Part shown: positions 47,491-55,013 of the stretch, in pieces | How the letters are laid out: every line of letters begins with the position of its first letter | Position numbering within the stretch: position 1 is the first letter of the stretch | NCBI RefSeq assembly: GCF_016907275.1 | Contig: NZ_JAFBBP010000001.1 | Coordinates: 4,206,001-4,270,000, forward strand | DNA from: Micromonospora luteifusca | GTDB taxonomy: Bacteria > Actinomycetota > Actinomycetes > Mycobacteriales > Micromonosporaceae | Length of the DNA stretch: 64,000 bases | Direction of reading: 5' to 3' | Notes under the pieces: generated by a model | What the model saw: only the letters and a program-made list of their open reading frames with translations | Database searches by the model: none | Told to the model about the DNA's origin: nothing | Position numbers and translations under genes: made by a program

Positions 47491-48249
47491 ATGGCGTACA
47501 CGGTGGGTCAGGTGGCGAAGGTCGCCGGCGTGACGGTGCGGACGTTGCACCACTACGACGAGATCGGATTGCTCTCGCCCAGCGGGCGGACCCTCGCGGG
47601 TTACCGCCGCTACGACGACGCGGACCTGCAACGGCTGCAACTCGTCCTGTACTACCGGGAGTTGGGTTTCCCGCTTGAGGAGATCACCGCGATCATCGAC
47701 GACCCGGCGGCCGACCCGGCCGCGCACCTGCGCCGCCAGCACGAACTGCTGACCGGACGGGTGAAGCGGTTGCAGGAGATGGTCACGGCGATCGAGTTCG
47801 CGATGGAGGCGAGCAAGTTGAACATCCAACTCACCCCGGAAGAGCGGTTCGAGGTCTTCGGTGACGTCGACCCGGAGGAGCACCAGGCCGAGGCGGAGCA
47901 GCGGTGGGGTGACACCGAGGCGTACCGGGAGTCGAACCGGCGGGTTTCCCGCTACACGAAGGCCGACTGGCTGCGGTACAAGGCGGAGAACGAGGACTGG
48001 GGCCGGCGGATCGTCGCGGTGCTGGCCTCGGGCGTGCCGGCGGACAGTCCAGAGGCGATGGACCTGGCCGAGGAGCACCGGCAGCTCATCGGCCGCTGGT
48101 TCTACGAGTGCACGTACGAGGGGCACACCGGGTTGGCCGACATGTACCTGGCCGACGAGCGGTTCACCGCGTACTACGAGAACATCGCCCCGGGGTTGGC
48201 CGTGTACCTGAACGAGGCGATCCACGCCAACGCGATCAGCCGCGCGTGA
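47491..48249 (+). CDS. MerR-family regulator with TipAS-type ligand domain
   Basis: This 252-residue protein has the MerR HTH (YTVGQVAKVAGVTVRTLHHYDEIGLLSPSGRTLAGYRRY). A coiled-coil dimer helix and a C-terminal TipAS-like domain follow (WYECTYEGHTGLADMYLADERFTAYYENIAPGLAVYLNEAI-like). The Streptomyces TipA prototype binds thiopeptides covalently and activates its own gene. GGAAGGGAGGGG precedes the ATG. The natural ligand here is unknown. Confidence 0.9.
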   Translation: MAYTVGQVAKVAGVTVRTLHHYDEIGLLSPSGRTLAGYRRYDDADLQRLQLVLYYRELGFPLEEITAIIDDPAADPAAHLRRQHELLTGRVKRLQEMVTAIEFAMEASKLNIQLTPEERFEVFGDVDPEEHQAEAEQRWGDTEAYRESNRRVSRYTKADWLRYKAENEDWGRRIVAVLASGVPADSPEAMDLAEEHRQLIGRWFYECTYEGHTGLADMYLADERFTAYYENIAPGLAVYLNEAIHANAISRA

Positions 48250-48251
48250 GT

Positions 48252-48286
48252 CGGTGCGGTCCGGTCAGTTTGACCGGACCGCACCG
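48252..48286. terminator. Bidirectional terminator between convergent genes
   Basis: A 16-bp perfect stem (CGGTGCGGTCCGGTCA) with a three-base loop begins two bases past the TipA-like stop. The stop codon of the convergent serine hydrolase gene (48265-48267) lies inside its left arm. Confidence 0.9.
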
Positions 48287-49629
48287 GGGGTCACCAGGAA
48301 GTCGTAGACGGTTCGGGCCATCCGCCGGACCGTCTCGTCGCCGGTGGCCATCGGCCCGGCGGTGAGGAACGCGACGGCGGTCTCGGTGCCGGGGATCAGG
48401 TAGTAGCCGACGTCGTGGGAGGCGTCCGGCAGGTCACCGGTCTTGTGGGCCACCGGCACCCCGGGTGGCAACGCCGCCGGGATCTTGGTGTTCAGGGTCT
48501 GCTCCCGCATGAAGCCGATCATCAGGTCGCGGGAGGCGGGGGTGAGGATCTCGCCGTCCCAGACCGCGCCGAGCAGGGATACCACGTCGTCCGGGCTGGT
48601 GTAGTTCTCCTCACCGCGTTGCGCCGCCGCGCTGTCGAGCATCCTGCGGGCCAGAATGGTGGATCGCTGGTTCATCGAGTCGATCAGCGCGTTGACCGGG
48701 GCGAACCCGCCCAGGTAGGTGATCAGCACGTTCGCGGCGACGTTGTCGCTGTACTTGATCAGGTACTGGGCGAGCCGGTGCAGGGTGACCACCTGCGGGA
48801 ACGTCTCGAACTGCAGCTGACCGGTGCCGCCGACCACGTCCGCCGGGGTGACCAGCACGCCGTCGTCGAGGGAGACCTGTCCACAGTCGACTCGGCGCAG
48901 CAACTCGACCAGGATCCACAGTTTGATCACACTGGCCGCCTTGGGGCGGAGCGCGCCGTTGACGGCGATCTGCTGGTCGCCGTACCGGTCGGACAGGTCG
49001 CGGACGGTGACTCCGGCCGGGTTGAGGCTGGCGTCGGCGACCACCCGGGCGAGTTGCCCGCTCAGCGGGAACAGTTGGGCTCCCGCGACCGGGTCGGTGG
49101 GCGGCTGCGGGCTGGTGACCACCACTCCGGTCAGCTCGACCGGTGGGCGGTGCCGGCGGATCAGCTCAAGCGTGCCCTCGCTCCGGCCGACCAACGGCAC
49201 CCGGTAGCGGTAACCGGTGCCTCCGACGACGATCTCACCGCTGGCCACCCCGGCGGCGACCCGCATGCCCGGGTCGGCGACCCGACCGGTGTCGCCGTCG
49301 CAGGCGCGGTAGCGCACGGTGTGCCCGAGCGAGTCCACCGCGAACACCCCACCGGGGAACGACAACCAGGACACCTCGCTGGTCGGCGGCCGCTCCGGCG
49401 TCGGCTCCAGGCCGGGCTCGTGGCCCTGGGCGTCGTCGGGCTCAGCCGCGTACCCCGGCTCGGTCTGGTGTGTCGGCTCCGCGCGGGGCCCGTGGCCCGG
49501 GCCGTCCGCGGTGGCCGGCCCGGTCGTCGCGACCACAGCGAGCGCGACCGCCGCCGTCAGCCACTTCAGGGGTACGTGGGCCGGGATCCTCAGCGGCGAA
49601 GATGAGCGCCTCTTGTCGCTTTTTCTCAC
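48265..49629 (-). CDS. Secreted class A beta-lactamase-like serine hydrolase
   Basis: This protein of about 454 residues has an N-terminal signal region (VPLKWLTAAVALAVVATTGPATADG). A domain of about 130 residues is followed by the penicillin-recognising fold: SxxK in AASVIKLWILVELL, SDN in IKYSDNVAANVL and KTG in VAHKTGDLPD. The usual omega-loop ExxLN Glu is not evident, so it may bind beta-lactams without hydrolysing them well or act on peptidoglycan. GTG 49629 is a tentative start without a clear ribosome binding site. Confidence 0.8.
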   Translation of the reverse strand: MRKSDKRRSSSPLRIPAHVPLKWLTAAVALAVVATTGPATADGPGHGPRAEPTHQTEPGYAAEPDDAQGHEPGLEPTPERPPTSEVSWLSFPGGVFAVDSLGHTVRYRACDGDTGRVADPGMRVAAGVASGEIVVGGTGYRYRVPLVGRSEGTLELIRRHRPPVELTGVVVTSPQPPTDPVAGAQLFPLSGQLARVVADASLNPAGVTVRDLSDRYGDQQIAVNGALRPKAASVIKLWILVELLRRVDCGQVSLDDGVLVTPADVVGGTGQLQFETFPQVVTLHRLAQYLIKYSDNVAANVLITYLGGFAPVNALIDSMNQRSTILARRMLDSAAAQRGEENYTSPDDVVSLLGAVWDGEILTPASRDLMIGFMREQTLNTKIPAALPPGVPVAHKTGDLPDASHDVGYYLIPGTETAVAFLTAGPMATGDETVRRMARTVYDFLVTPGAVRSN

Positions 49630-49714
49630 GTTTGCACGATATGAAGCGAGGGGGGCCGCTGAGGCCGGCGGGAAGCGGGTCACCCGTCCGGGCGGCGATG
49701 TCCTCGGAGGCGAC

Positions 49715-49732
49715 ATACCTCACAGGTATAAA
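49715..49732. promoter_or_regulatory. Inverted repeat and TATA-like box in divergent promoter region
   Basis: ATACCT (49715-49720) and AGGTAT (49724-49729) form a dyad that runs into TATAAA (49727-49732). This is an unusually AT-rich spot between the serine hydrolase and ABM monooxygenase genes. It could be a shared operator and promoter. Confidence 0.45.
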
Positions 49733-49785
49733 TATGACTCTGTGGTATCTCACGCATCAGCGGCACTCCAGCCCGGGGAGAGTTC

Positions 49786-50070
49786 ATGTTGATCATTGCC
49801 GGCAGTCTCCGGGTCGAACCGGCAGCGCGCGACGCCTACCTGTCCGACTGCTCCCCGGTCATCGCGCAGGCGCGCGCCGCCGCCGGCTGCCTCGACTTTC
49901 TGCTCGCGGCCGACCCCTTGGAGCCGGGCCGGATCCACGTCTACGAACGCTGGGAGTCGCCGGAGCAGTTGGCGGCGTTCCGCGGCTCCGGCCCGAGTGA
50001 CGTGCAGACCACGGCCATCCTCGACGCCGACGTGCACCGCTACCTGATCTCCGGCGTCGAGGCACCCTGA
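49786..50070 (+). CDS. Antibiotic biosynthesis monooxygenase (ABM) domain protein
   Basis: This 94-residue protein has the ABM ferredoxin-like fold: IIAGSLRVEPAARDAYLSDCSPVIAQARAAAGCLDF, then IHVYERWESPEQLAAFRGS. Members are small dimeric cofactor-free monooxygenases or heme-degrading enzymes. The substrate is unknown. GGGGAGAG precedes the ATG. It converges on the gluconokinase gene with 22 bases between stops and shares its upstream spacer with the serine hydrolase. Confidence 0.85.
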   Translation: MLIIAGSLRVEPAARDAYLSDCSPVIAQARAAAGCLDFLLAADPLEPGRIHVYERWESPEQLAAFRGSGPSDVQTTAILDADVHRYLISGVEAP

Positions 50071-50092
50071 CCGCAGACCGCGCCGGCGGTGC

Positions 50093-51634
50093 TCACATCG
50101 GCGTTCCGGGGCCGGTGGGTAGGCCGGGTGCCAGCCGGCGCATCGAGGTGAAGGCGGGAACCAGCGCCTCATACAGCTCGGCGAAGAGCGGCAGCAGCGC
50201 CGCGTAGGTGGCGGCGGCGGCCGGGTCGGGGCGGACCGTCTCCTCGATTCGCACCAGGTCGGCGGCCACGTCGATGCTGGGGATCAGCCCGAGCGCCTGC
50301 ATGCCGAGCAGTGCCCCGCCGAAGCTCGACCCCTCGTGCCCGGCCGGGAAGCTCACCGGCAGGCCGAGCACGTCGGCGAGCATCTGCCGCCACAGCCCGC
50401 TGCGGGCGAAGCCGCCGCTGGCCCGGATCTCGTTGACCTCGTTGCCGGCCGCGCGTACCGAGGTGAGCACCAGCGCGAGCTGCTGGCAGACCCCCTCCAT
50501 GGCGGCCCTGATCAGGTGCTCGCGGCGGTGGGCATGGGTCAACCCCACGTACGCGCCGCGCGGCAGCGCGCTCCAGTGTGGCGCCCGCTCGCTGTGCAGG
50601 TACGGAAGCATGATGAGCCCGCCCGAGCCGACCGGCGCGCGGGCCGCGAGGGCGACCAGATCCTCCTCGGAGTGTTGGCCCAGATCCGGGGCGAGCGCGG
50701 CACCCGCCCACTTGAGGACGATGCCACCGTTGTTGATCGCACCGCCGACCGTCCAGCGGTGCTCGGTCAGCGCGTAGCAGAACACCCCGCCGAGCGGGTC
50801 CACGCCGGGCCGCTCCACCATCACGCGCATCGCGCCGCTGGTGCCGATGGAGCAGGCCACCATGCCGGGGTGCACCGCGCCGAGACCCAGGTTCGCCAGC
50901 GGTCCGTCACCGGCGCCGACCACCACCGGGGTGCGTTGCGGCAGCTCGGTGATGGCCGCGGCCTGCGGGGTGAGGCCGGGCAGCACGGTGGTGGTGGCGA
51001 CCAGTCGGGGCAACTGCTCCGTGGTGATGCCGGCGATGGCCAGCGCCTCGCTGTCCCACTCCAGCCGGTGGATGTCCAGCAGGCCGGTGGCCGAGGCGAT
51101 CGAGTGGTCGGTGACCAGCGTGTCGCAGAGCCGCAGCAGCACCCAGTCCTTGATGCCCACCCAGTGCGCGACGCTCTCGAAGAGCTTCGGCTCCTGCTCG
51201 GCGAACCACAGCAGCTTGGGCAGCGGCGACATCGGATGCATCGGTGTGCCGGTGCGTCGGTGCAGGGCCAGCCCGGACGGCACCGCGCGCAGCCGCTCTG
51301 CCTGCCGGGTCGACCGGGAGTCCGCCCAGGTCAAGGATGGGGTGAGCGGGTCGCCGGCCGGGTTCAGCCCGATCAGGCTGTGCATGGCGGAGCAGAAGGC
51401 CAGCCCGGACACCGGCACGGCCAGCTCGGCCACGACCATGCTGATCGACTTGAGCACGGCATCGAGGATGAGTTGCGGGTCCTGCTCGGCGTACCCGGGT
51501 TGCGGGTTGTTCATCGGGTAGTCGGCCAGGTGGCTGGCGAGTTGCCGCCCGGACGTGTCGTACGCGTTGGCCTTCGTGCTGGTGGTGCCGATGTCGACGC
51601 CGATCACCACTCCGGGCAAGGTGACTGGCGGCAC
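50093..51634 (-). CDS. gntK: FGGY-family carbohydrate kinase, probably gluconokinase
   Basis: This 513-residue kinase has two actin-like ATPase domains: VIGVDIGTTSTKANAYD (phosphate 1), the substrate region FCSAMHSLIGLNPAGDPLTPSLTWADSR, and GAGDGPLANLGLGAVHPGMVACSIGTSGAMR. The C-terminal IRASGGFARSGLWRQMLADVLGLPV also fits. These fit FGGY gluconokinases, which make 6-phosphogluconate. Xylulose or other sugars remain possible. GTG 51634 is fixed by AGGGGG seven bases upstream. No gluconate permease gene is adjacent. Confidence 0.85.
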   Translation of the reverse strand: MPPVTLPGVVIGVDIGTTSTKANAYDTSGRQLASHLADYPMNNPQPGYAEQDPQLILDAVLKSISMVVAELAVPVSGLAFCSAMHSLIGLNPAGDPLTPSLTWADSRSTRQAERLRAVPSGLALHRRTGTPMHPMSPLPKLLWFAEQEPKLFESVAHWVGIKDWVLLRLCDTLVTDHSIASATGLLDIHRLEWDSEALAIAGITTEQLPRLVATTTVLPGLTPQAAAITELPQRTPVVVGAGDGPLANLGLGAVHPGMVACSIGTSGAMRVMVERPGVDPLGGVFCYALTEHRWTVGGAINNGGIVLKWAGAALAPDLGQHSEEDLVALAARAPVGSGGLIMLPYLHSERAPHWSALPRGAYVGLTHAHRREHLIRAAMEGVCQQLALVLTSVRAAGNEVNEIRASGGFARSGLWRQMLADVLGLPVSFPAGHEGSSFGGALLGMQALGLIPSIDVAADLVRIEETVRPDPAAAATYAALLPLFAELYEALVPAFTSMRRLAPGLPTGPGTPM

Positions 51635-51805
51635 GACCGGCACCCCCCTCGGTAAAGATGAACGTCGACACCAGTATCGCCCAATCGTGTTAGTTGCTCC
51701 GCCGATCGGCCATTTCGCCCGTTGTGGCGTGTCCGGCTGGCGCGCCGTGCCTGTTAACCCGTGTGACACCCCCAGATTGGTGGCCTACGCGACGAAGGAG
51801 TCGGC

Positions 51806-52963
51806 GTGGCGAAGACTGATTCGACGGGTTCCACCTGGCGGTACCGGTGGGCGCACCGGCAGAACGTGCGGCGGGTCAGCACGTACCGCGGCGCCGAGAG
51901 GGCGTGGCGGCGACGCGACGACGAGTTACGGCGGCTGCGCGCCCTCGCCGCCGACTTCCACGGCTCCGCCGCGGCCGGTGCCGGCCTGCCCCTGGAGTTG
52001 GCCACCGACGAGGTGGTGCTCTGGGCACTGCCTGCCGCGCAGTTGGTCGAGGTACGGCACACCACCGTGCTGCCCGCTCCGGACCTCACGGTCGCCCCGC
52101 CGGCCGGGCCGCTGCGCCCACGCCGCCCGGACGGCGTACGCGTCACCGACGCCGGCATGGCCGTGATCACCAGTCGGCGGTTGGTGCTGCTCGGCGGACG
52201 AGGCCGGCGCGACTGGGCGTACGGCCGGATGACCGGTCTGGCCCACGACCCGGCGTCGCCGGTCACCCTGATCCAGGTGCTGGACCGGCGGCGTACCTCC
52301 GGGTTGCTGCTGCCCGCCGACGCGGCGCCGGACTTCCGGTTCAAGCTGACCCTGGCCTTCGCGGACGCGATCGAGCAGCGCGCCGCGGTGCTCGACCAGG
52401 TCGACGAGTTGATCGCCGAGCACGCCCAGCTCAAGCCGTTCCGGCCGGCGGTGAACACGCCGGGGCAGGCCCGGCTGTCGTCGTTCGTTCCCGGTGGTCG
52501 ACGGACCGTCGCGGTGGCCGCGGCCCTCGCGCTGCTGGTGCCGGCGGCGCTCATCGAGTCGGACCCGTCCGACCCGACCGGCGGCCCGGAGGTCGCCGTC
52601 GCCGCCACCCCCAGCGCGTCGCACGAGTCGACCCGCCCGGCGACCCCGCCGACCCCGGCGACCCCGGCGCTCGCGCGCAGCATCCCCACGCCGAAGCTGG
52701 CGAAGTCGCCCCGCCCGGCACCCAGCCCGACCCGGGGCCCGCGCTGCGGGGCGCCGGAGAACCCGTTGGGGTACAACTTCTGCGGCGGCACCCGGATCCG
52801 TCGGCCCGCCGCCGAGGTGTGCGACTGGTTCGACTGCGTGCCGCAGTTCTGGGCCGGTCGGGGTTACCTCGTGCAGTGCCGCGACGGTTCGGTCAGCCTC
52901 GCCGGCGGCGGGCCGAAGGCCTGCGGGGAGCACGGTGGGGTGCGGCGAACGATCACGAAGTGA
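51806..52963 (+). CDS. Single-pass membrane protein with Cys-rich extracellular tail; paralogue of the gene at 55014
   Basis: This 385-residue protein has an N-terminal helical segment with AWRRRDDELRRLRALAADF. A PH-like cytoplasmic domain (DAGMAVITSRRLVLLGGRGRRDWAYGRMTGL) precedes one membrane helix near residue 235. A Pro/Thr stalk and a six-Cys C-terminal domain (CGAPENPLGYNFCGG, VCDWFDCVPQFWAGRGYLVQCRDG, GACGEHGG-like) follow. The tail resembles the DUF3761-type C-x-DG...H-GG motif. The first 220 residues match the protein at 55014-56225, but the tails differ. Function unknown. Confidence 0.75.
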   Translation: MAKTDSTGSTWRYRWAHRQNVRRVSTYRGAERAWRRRDDELRRLRALAADFHGSAAAGAGLPLELATDEVVLWALPAAQLVEVRHTTVLPAPDLTVAPPAGPLRPRRPDGVRVTDAGMAVITSRRLVLLGGRGRRDWAYGRMTGLAHDPASPVTLIQVLDRRRTSGLLLPADAAPDFRFKLTLAFADAIEQRAAVLDQVDELIAEHAQLKPFRPAVNTPGQARLSSFVPGGRRTVAVAAALALLVPAALIESDPSDPTGGPEVAVAATPSASHESTRPATPPTPATPALARSIPTPKLAKSPRPAPSPTRGPRCGAPENPLGYNFCGGTRIRRPAAEVCDWFDCVPQFWAGRGYLVQCRDGSVSLAGGGPKACGEHGGVRRTITK

Positions 52964-53008
52964 CCGATTTGGGAGTTAAAGTCTGCTTCGGTCGGCCACA
53001 ATGATCGA

Positions 53009-53554
53009 GTGGAGATCCGGTCTGACGATGGCGCGCGGGTGCGGATACGCCCCGTCGGCTACCAGCCTGGCATCGACCCGCCCGACGACCCCGACCGGGC
53101 CGAGCCCGGCTGGCACGACTGGCTCCTCATCGAGGTGGACGCCCGCACCGCCGACGGTCAGACCTGGTCGCACCACTACCCGAGCCTCATGGTCGAGGAA
53201 GCCCGAGCACTCGGCGGTTGGCTGCACGGTCAGGCCACCGCCGCCCTCGGGCTGAGCGCCCCACCGGCACTGGTCCGCTTCACCGAACCCAACCTGGCCC
53301 TGCGCACCCGGGTGCTCCGCCGCCGCCGGCTGGAGTTGATCGTGGAATTCTCCGCCGAGTCGCTGCCGCCATGGATGCGTCGCCCGTCCAACGCGATCTA
53401 CCCGCTGATCCTCACCGTCTCCGCGGACGCCCTCAGCACCGCCGCCGAGCAGTGGGCCGAACACTGCGAGGCGTACCCGCCGCGTGCCCCGTCGAGGTTC
53501 CCCGCCAGGGGCCCGCTGTCGGGGCCGGTGAACCATCCGCGCCGCGCCGGCTGA
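53009..53554 (+). CDS. WapI-like immunity-family protein
   Basis: This 181-residue protein fits the WapI family pattern: MEIRSDDGARVRIRPVGYQ, DWLLIEVDARTADGQTWSHHYPSLMVEEARALGGWL, RFTEPNLALR and LELIVEFSAESLPPWM. WapI neutralises the tRNase toxin WapA in Bacillus, but many family members stand alone, as here. No polymorphic toxin gene is visible nearby, so an immunity role is unproven. GTG 53009 is chosen as the conserved N-terminus. Confidence 0.65.
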   Translation: MEIRSDDGARVRIRPVGYQPGIDPPDDPDRAEPGWHDWLLIEVDARTADGQTWSHHYPSLMVEEARALGGWLHGQATAALGLSAPPALVRFTEPNLALRTRVLRRRRLELIVEFSAESLPPWMRRPSNAIYPLILTVSADALSTAAEQWAEHCEAYPPRAPSRFPARGPLSGPVNHPRRAG

Positions 53555-53632
53555 CCGGGCGGCCCCGCGTTCACGCTCGGTCCTGGGATGGATAGGGTGA
53601 TCATCGTCAGCCACGAGAAGGAGGTGAGCCCG

Positions 53633-53686
53633 GTGAACACCCATCGTCATTCCTGGGCGCTCTTCTCGGCCGTCCCCCTCAGCTGA
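53633..53686 (+). CDS. 17-codon leader peptide upstream of epoxide hydrolase
   Basis: The frame MNTHRHSWALFSAVPLS starts at GTG 53633, seven bases after a perfect AAGGAGG (53619-53625), and ends TGA 53686. It lies 39 bases before the epoxide hydrolase start, and its coding segment 53655-53662 is complementary to 53701-53708 near that gene's ribosome binding site. A strong ribosome binding site on so short a frame, combined with the pairing, suggests a regulatory uORF. The CAT-CGT-CAT-TCC-TGG codons could be the sensing site. Translation is not proven. Confidence 0.6.
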   Translation: MNTHRHSWALFSAVPLS

Positions 53687-53721
53687 CCTCTCGCGTCGGG
53701 GAGCGCCCTCCTTATCGGAGG
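53655..53721 (+). promoter_or_regulatory. Mutually exclusive hairpins controlling epoxide hydrolase translation
   Basis: GGGCGCTC (53655-53662, inside the leader frame) pairs perfectly with GAGCGCCC (53701-53708). CCTCC (53707-53711) pairs perfectly with the ribosome binding site GGAGG (53717-53721) over loop TTATC. The two helices share 53707-53708, so they compete. A ribosome on the leader would block the first helix and let the second hide the ribosome binding site, or the reverse if it stalls early. Confidence 0.6.
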
Positions 53722-53725
53722 ACCA

Positions 53726-54862
53726 ATGTCTGTCTCTTCCTTCCGCATCGACGTATCCGATGCGGTCCTCGACGACCTGCGGGCCCGACTGGCCCGTACC
53801 CGCTTCACCGACCGCAGCGGCCACCAGCCGTGGCAGGGCGGCGTCGACCCCGACTACCTGCGGGACCTGGTGTCCTACTGGCACGACGGGTTCGACTGGC
53901 GAGCGCGCGAAGCCGAGCTGAACGCGTACCCGCAGCACGTGGCCCTCGTTGGCGGCCGGAAGCTGCACTTCCTGCACGTCCGCGCCGCCCGTCCGGCGGG
54001 TACGCCCACGCCGTTGCCGTTGCTCCTCAGCCACGGCTGGCCCAGCAGCTTCGTCGAGATGCTGCCGCTGGTCGACCGACTGACCGACCCGGCCCGGCCC
54101 GGGGGCGCGTTCGACGTGGTGGTGCCCTCGCTGCCTGGCTTCGGCTTCTCGGAGGTCCCGGACGAGCCGGTGACCCGGGCTCTGTTGGCTCGGACGCTGC
54201 ACGAGCTGATGACCGACGTGCTCGGCTACGAGCGTTACGGCGCCTTCGGCGGCGACGTCGGGGGCGTGGTCACCGGTTGGCTCGGTGCCCTGTACCCGGA
54301 GCAGGTGGCCGGCATCCACATGATCCATCCACCGTTCCCGGCCAGCTTCGACGCGCGACCGCTGTCAACGGCCGAGCAGGCGTACCTGGAGGCCGAGGCC
54401 GCGTACGACGAGACCGACGGCGGCTACAGCGCCATCATGGGCACCCGCCCGGACACCCTCGCGGCGGCGCTCGCCGACTCGCCGGCCGGGCTGGCCGCCT
54501 GGCTCGTCGACAAGTACCGGGACTGGAGCGACAACCGCGGGGACCTGGCGAACAGCATCGACCGGGACACCCTGCTCACGATCATCACGCTGTACTGGGC
54601 CACCGGCACGATCGGCTCCTCGTTCCGGCAGTACGCCGACTTCGCCCACAACACCCCACGACCCATGATCGACGTGCCCGCGGCGTTCACGGTGAGCACC
54701 GAACCCTCGCAGGCCAACATGCCCCGCTCGATCGCCGAGCGGGCCTGCACCGACATCCGGCACTGGAGCGAGCCGGGCCGGGGCGGGCACTTCATGCCGT
54801 TGGAGGAGCCGGACCTGCTCGCCGGTGAGATGCGGCAGTTCTTCAGCTCGCTGCACCGGTAG
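53726..54862 (+). CDS. Epoxide hydrolase (EHN family)
   Basis: This 378-residue alpha/beta hydrolase has the N-terminal EHN domain (FRIDVSDAVLDDLRARLARTRF, WHDGFDWRAREAELNAYPQHV). The oxyanion motif is LLSHGWPSSFVEM, the nucleophile D177 lies in AFGGDVGGVV, and the base H355 in RGGHFMPLEEPDLL. It opens epoxides to diols in detoxification or secondary metabolism. The ATG has GGAGG four bases upstream, which is sequestered in a predicted hairpin. A 17-codon leader frame lies upstream. Confidence 0.9.
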   Translation: MSVSSFRIDVSDAVLDDLRARLARTRFTDRSGHQPWQGGVDPDYLRDLVSYWHDGFDWRAREAELNAYPQHVALVGGRKLHFLHVRAARPAGTPTPLPLLLSHGWPSSFVEMLPLVDRLTDPARPGGAFDVVVPSLPGFGFSEVPDEPVTRALLARTLHELMTDVLGYERYGAFGGDVGGVVTGWLGALYPEQVAGIHMIHPPFPASFDARPLSTAEQAYLEAEAAYDETDGGYSAIMGTRPDTLAAALADSPAGLAAWLVDKYRDWSDNRGDLANSIDRDTLLTIITLYWATGTIGSSFRQYADFAHNTPRPMIDVPAAFTVSTEPSQANMPRSIAERACTDIRHWSEPGRGGHFMPLEEPDLLAGEMRQFFSSLHR

Positions 54863-54879
54863 TCCGTGCCCTGACCAGG

Positions 54880-54913
54880 GGCGGAGCCGGTCCGATCGGG
54901 GCCCGGCTCCGCC
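54880..54913 (+). terminator. Terminator after epoxide hydrolase gene
   Basis: An 11-bp perfect stem (GGCGGAGCCGG, 54880-54890 with 54903-54913) and 12-base loop begin 18 bases past the stop. Confidence 0.8.
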
Positions 54914-54986
54914 GCTGTCGGGCGTGATCCTGCAATTCTCTCCTTTCGGGCGCAACGGGATGCATCGATCACGGTCGCGTTCCCTG

Positions 54987-54998
54987 TCACGTACGTGA
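54987..54998. promoter_or_regulatory. 12-bp palindrome upstream of the membrane paralogue
   Basis: TCACGTACGTGA is a perfect palindrome 16 bases before the GTG at 55014. It may be an operator or part of the promoter. No binding protein can be named. Confidence 0.35.
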
Positions 54999-55013
54999 GC
55001 GGTTGTACCGCGT

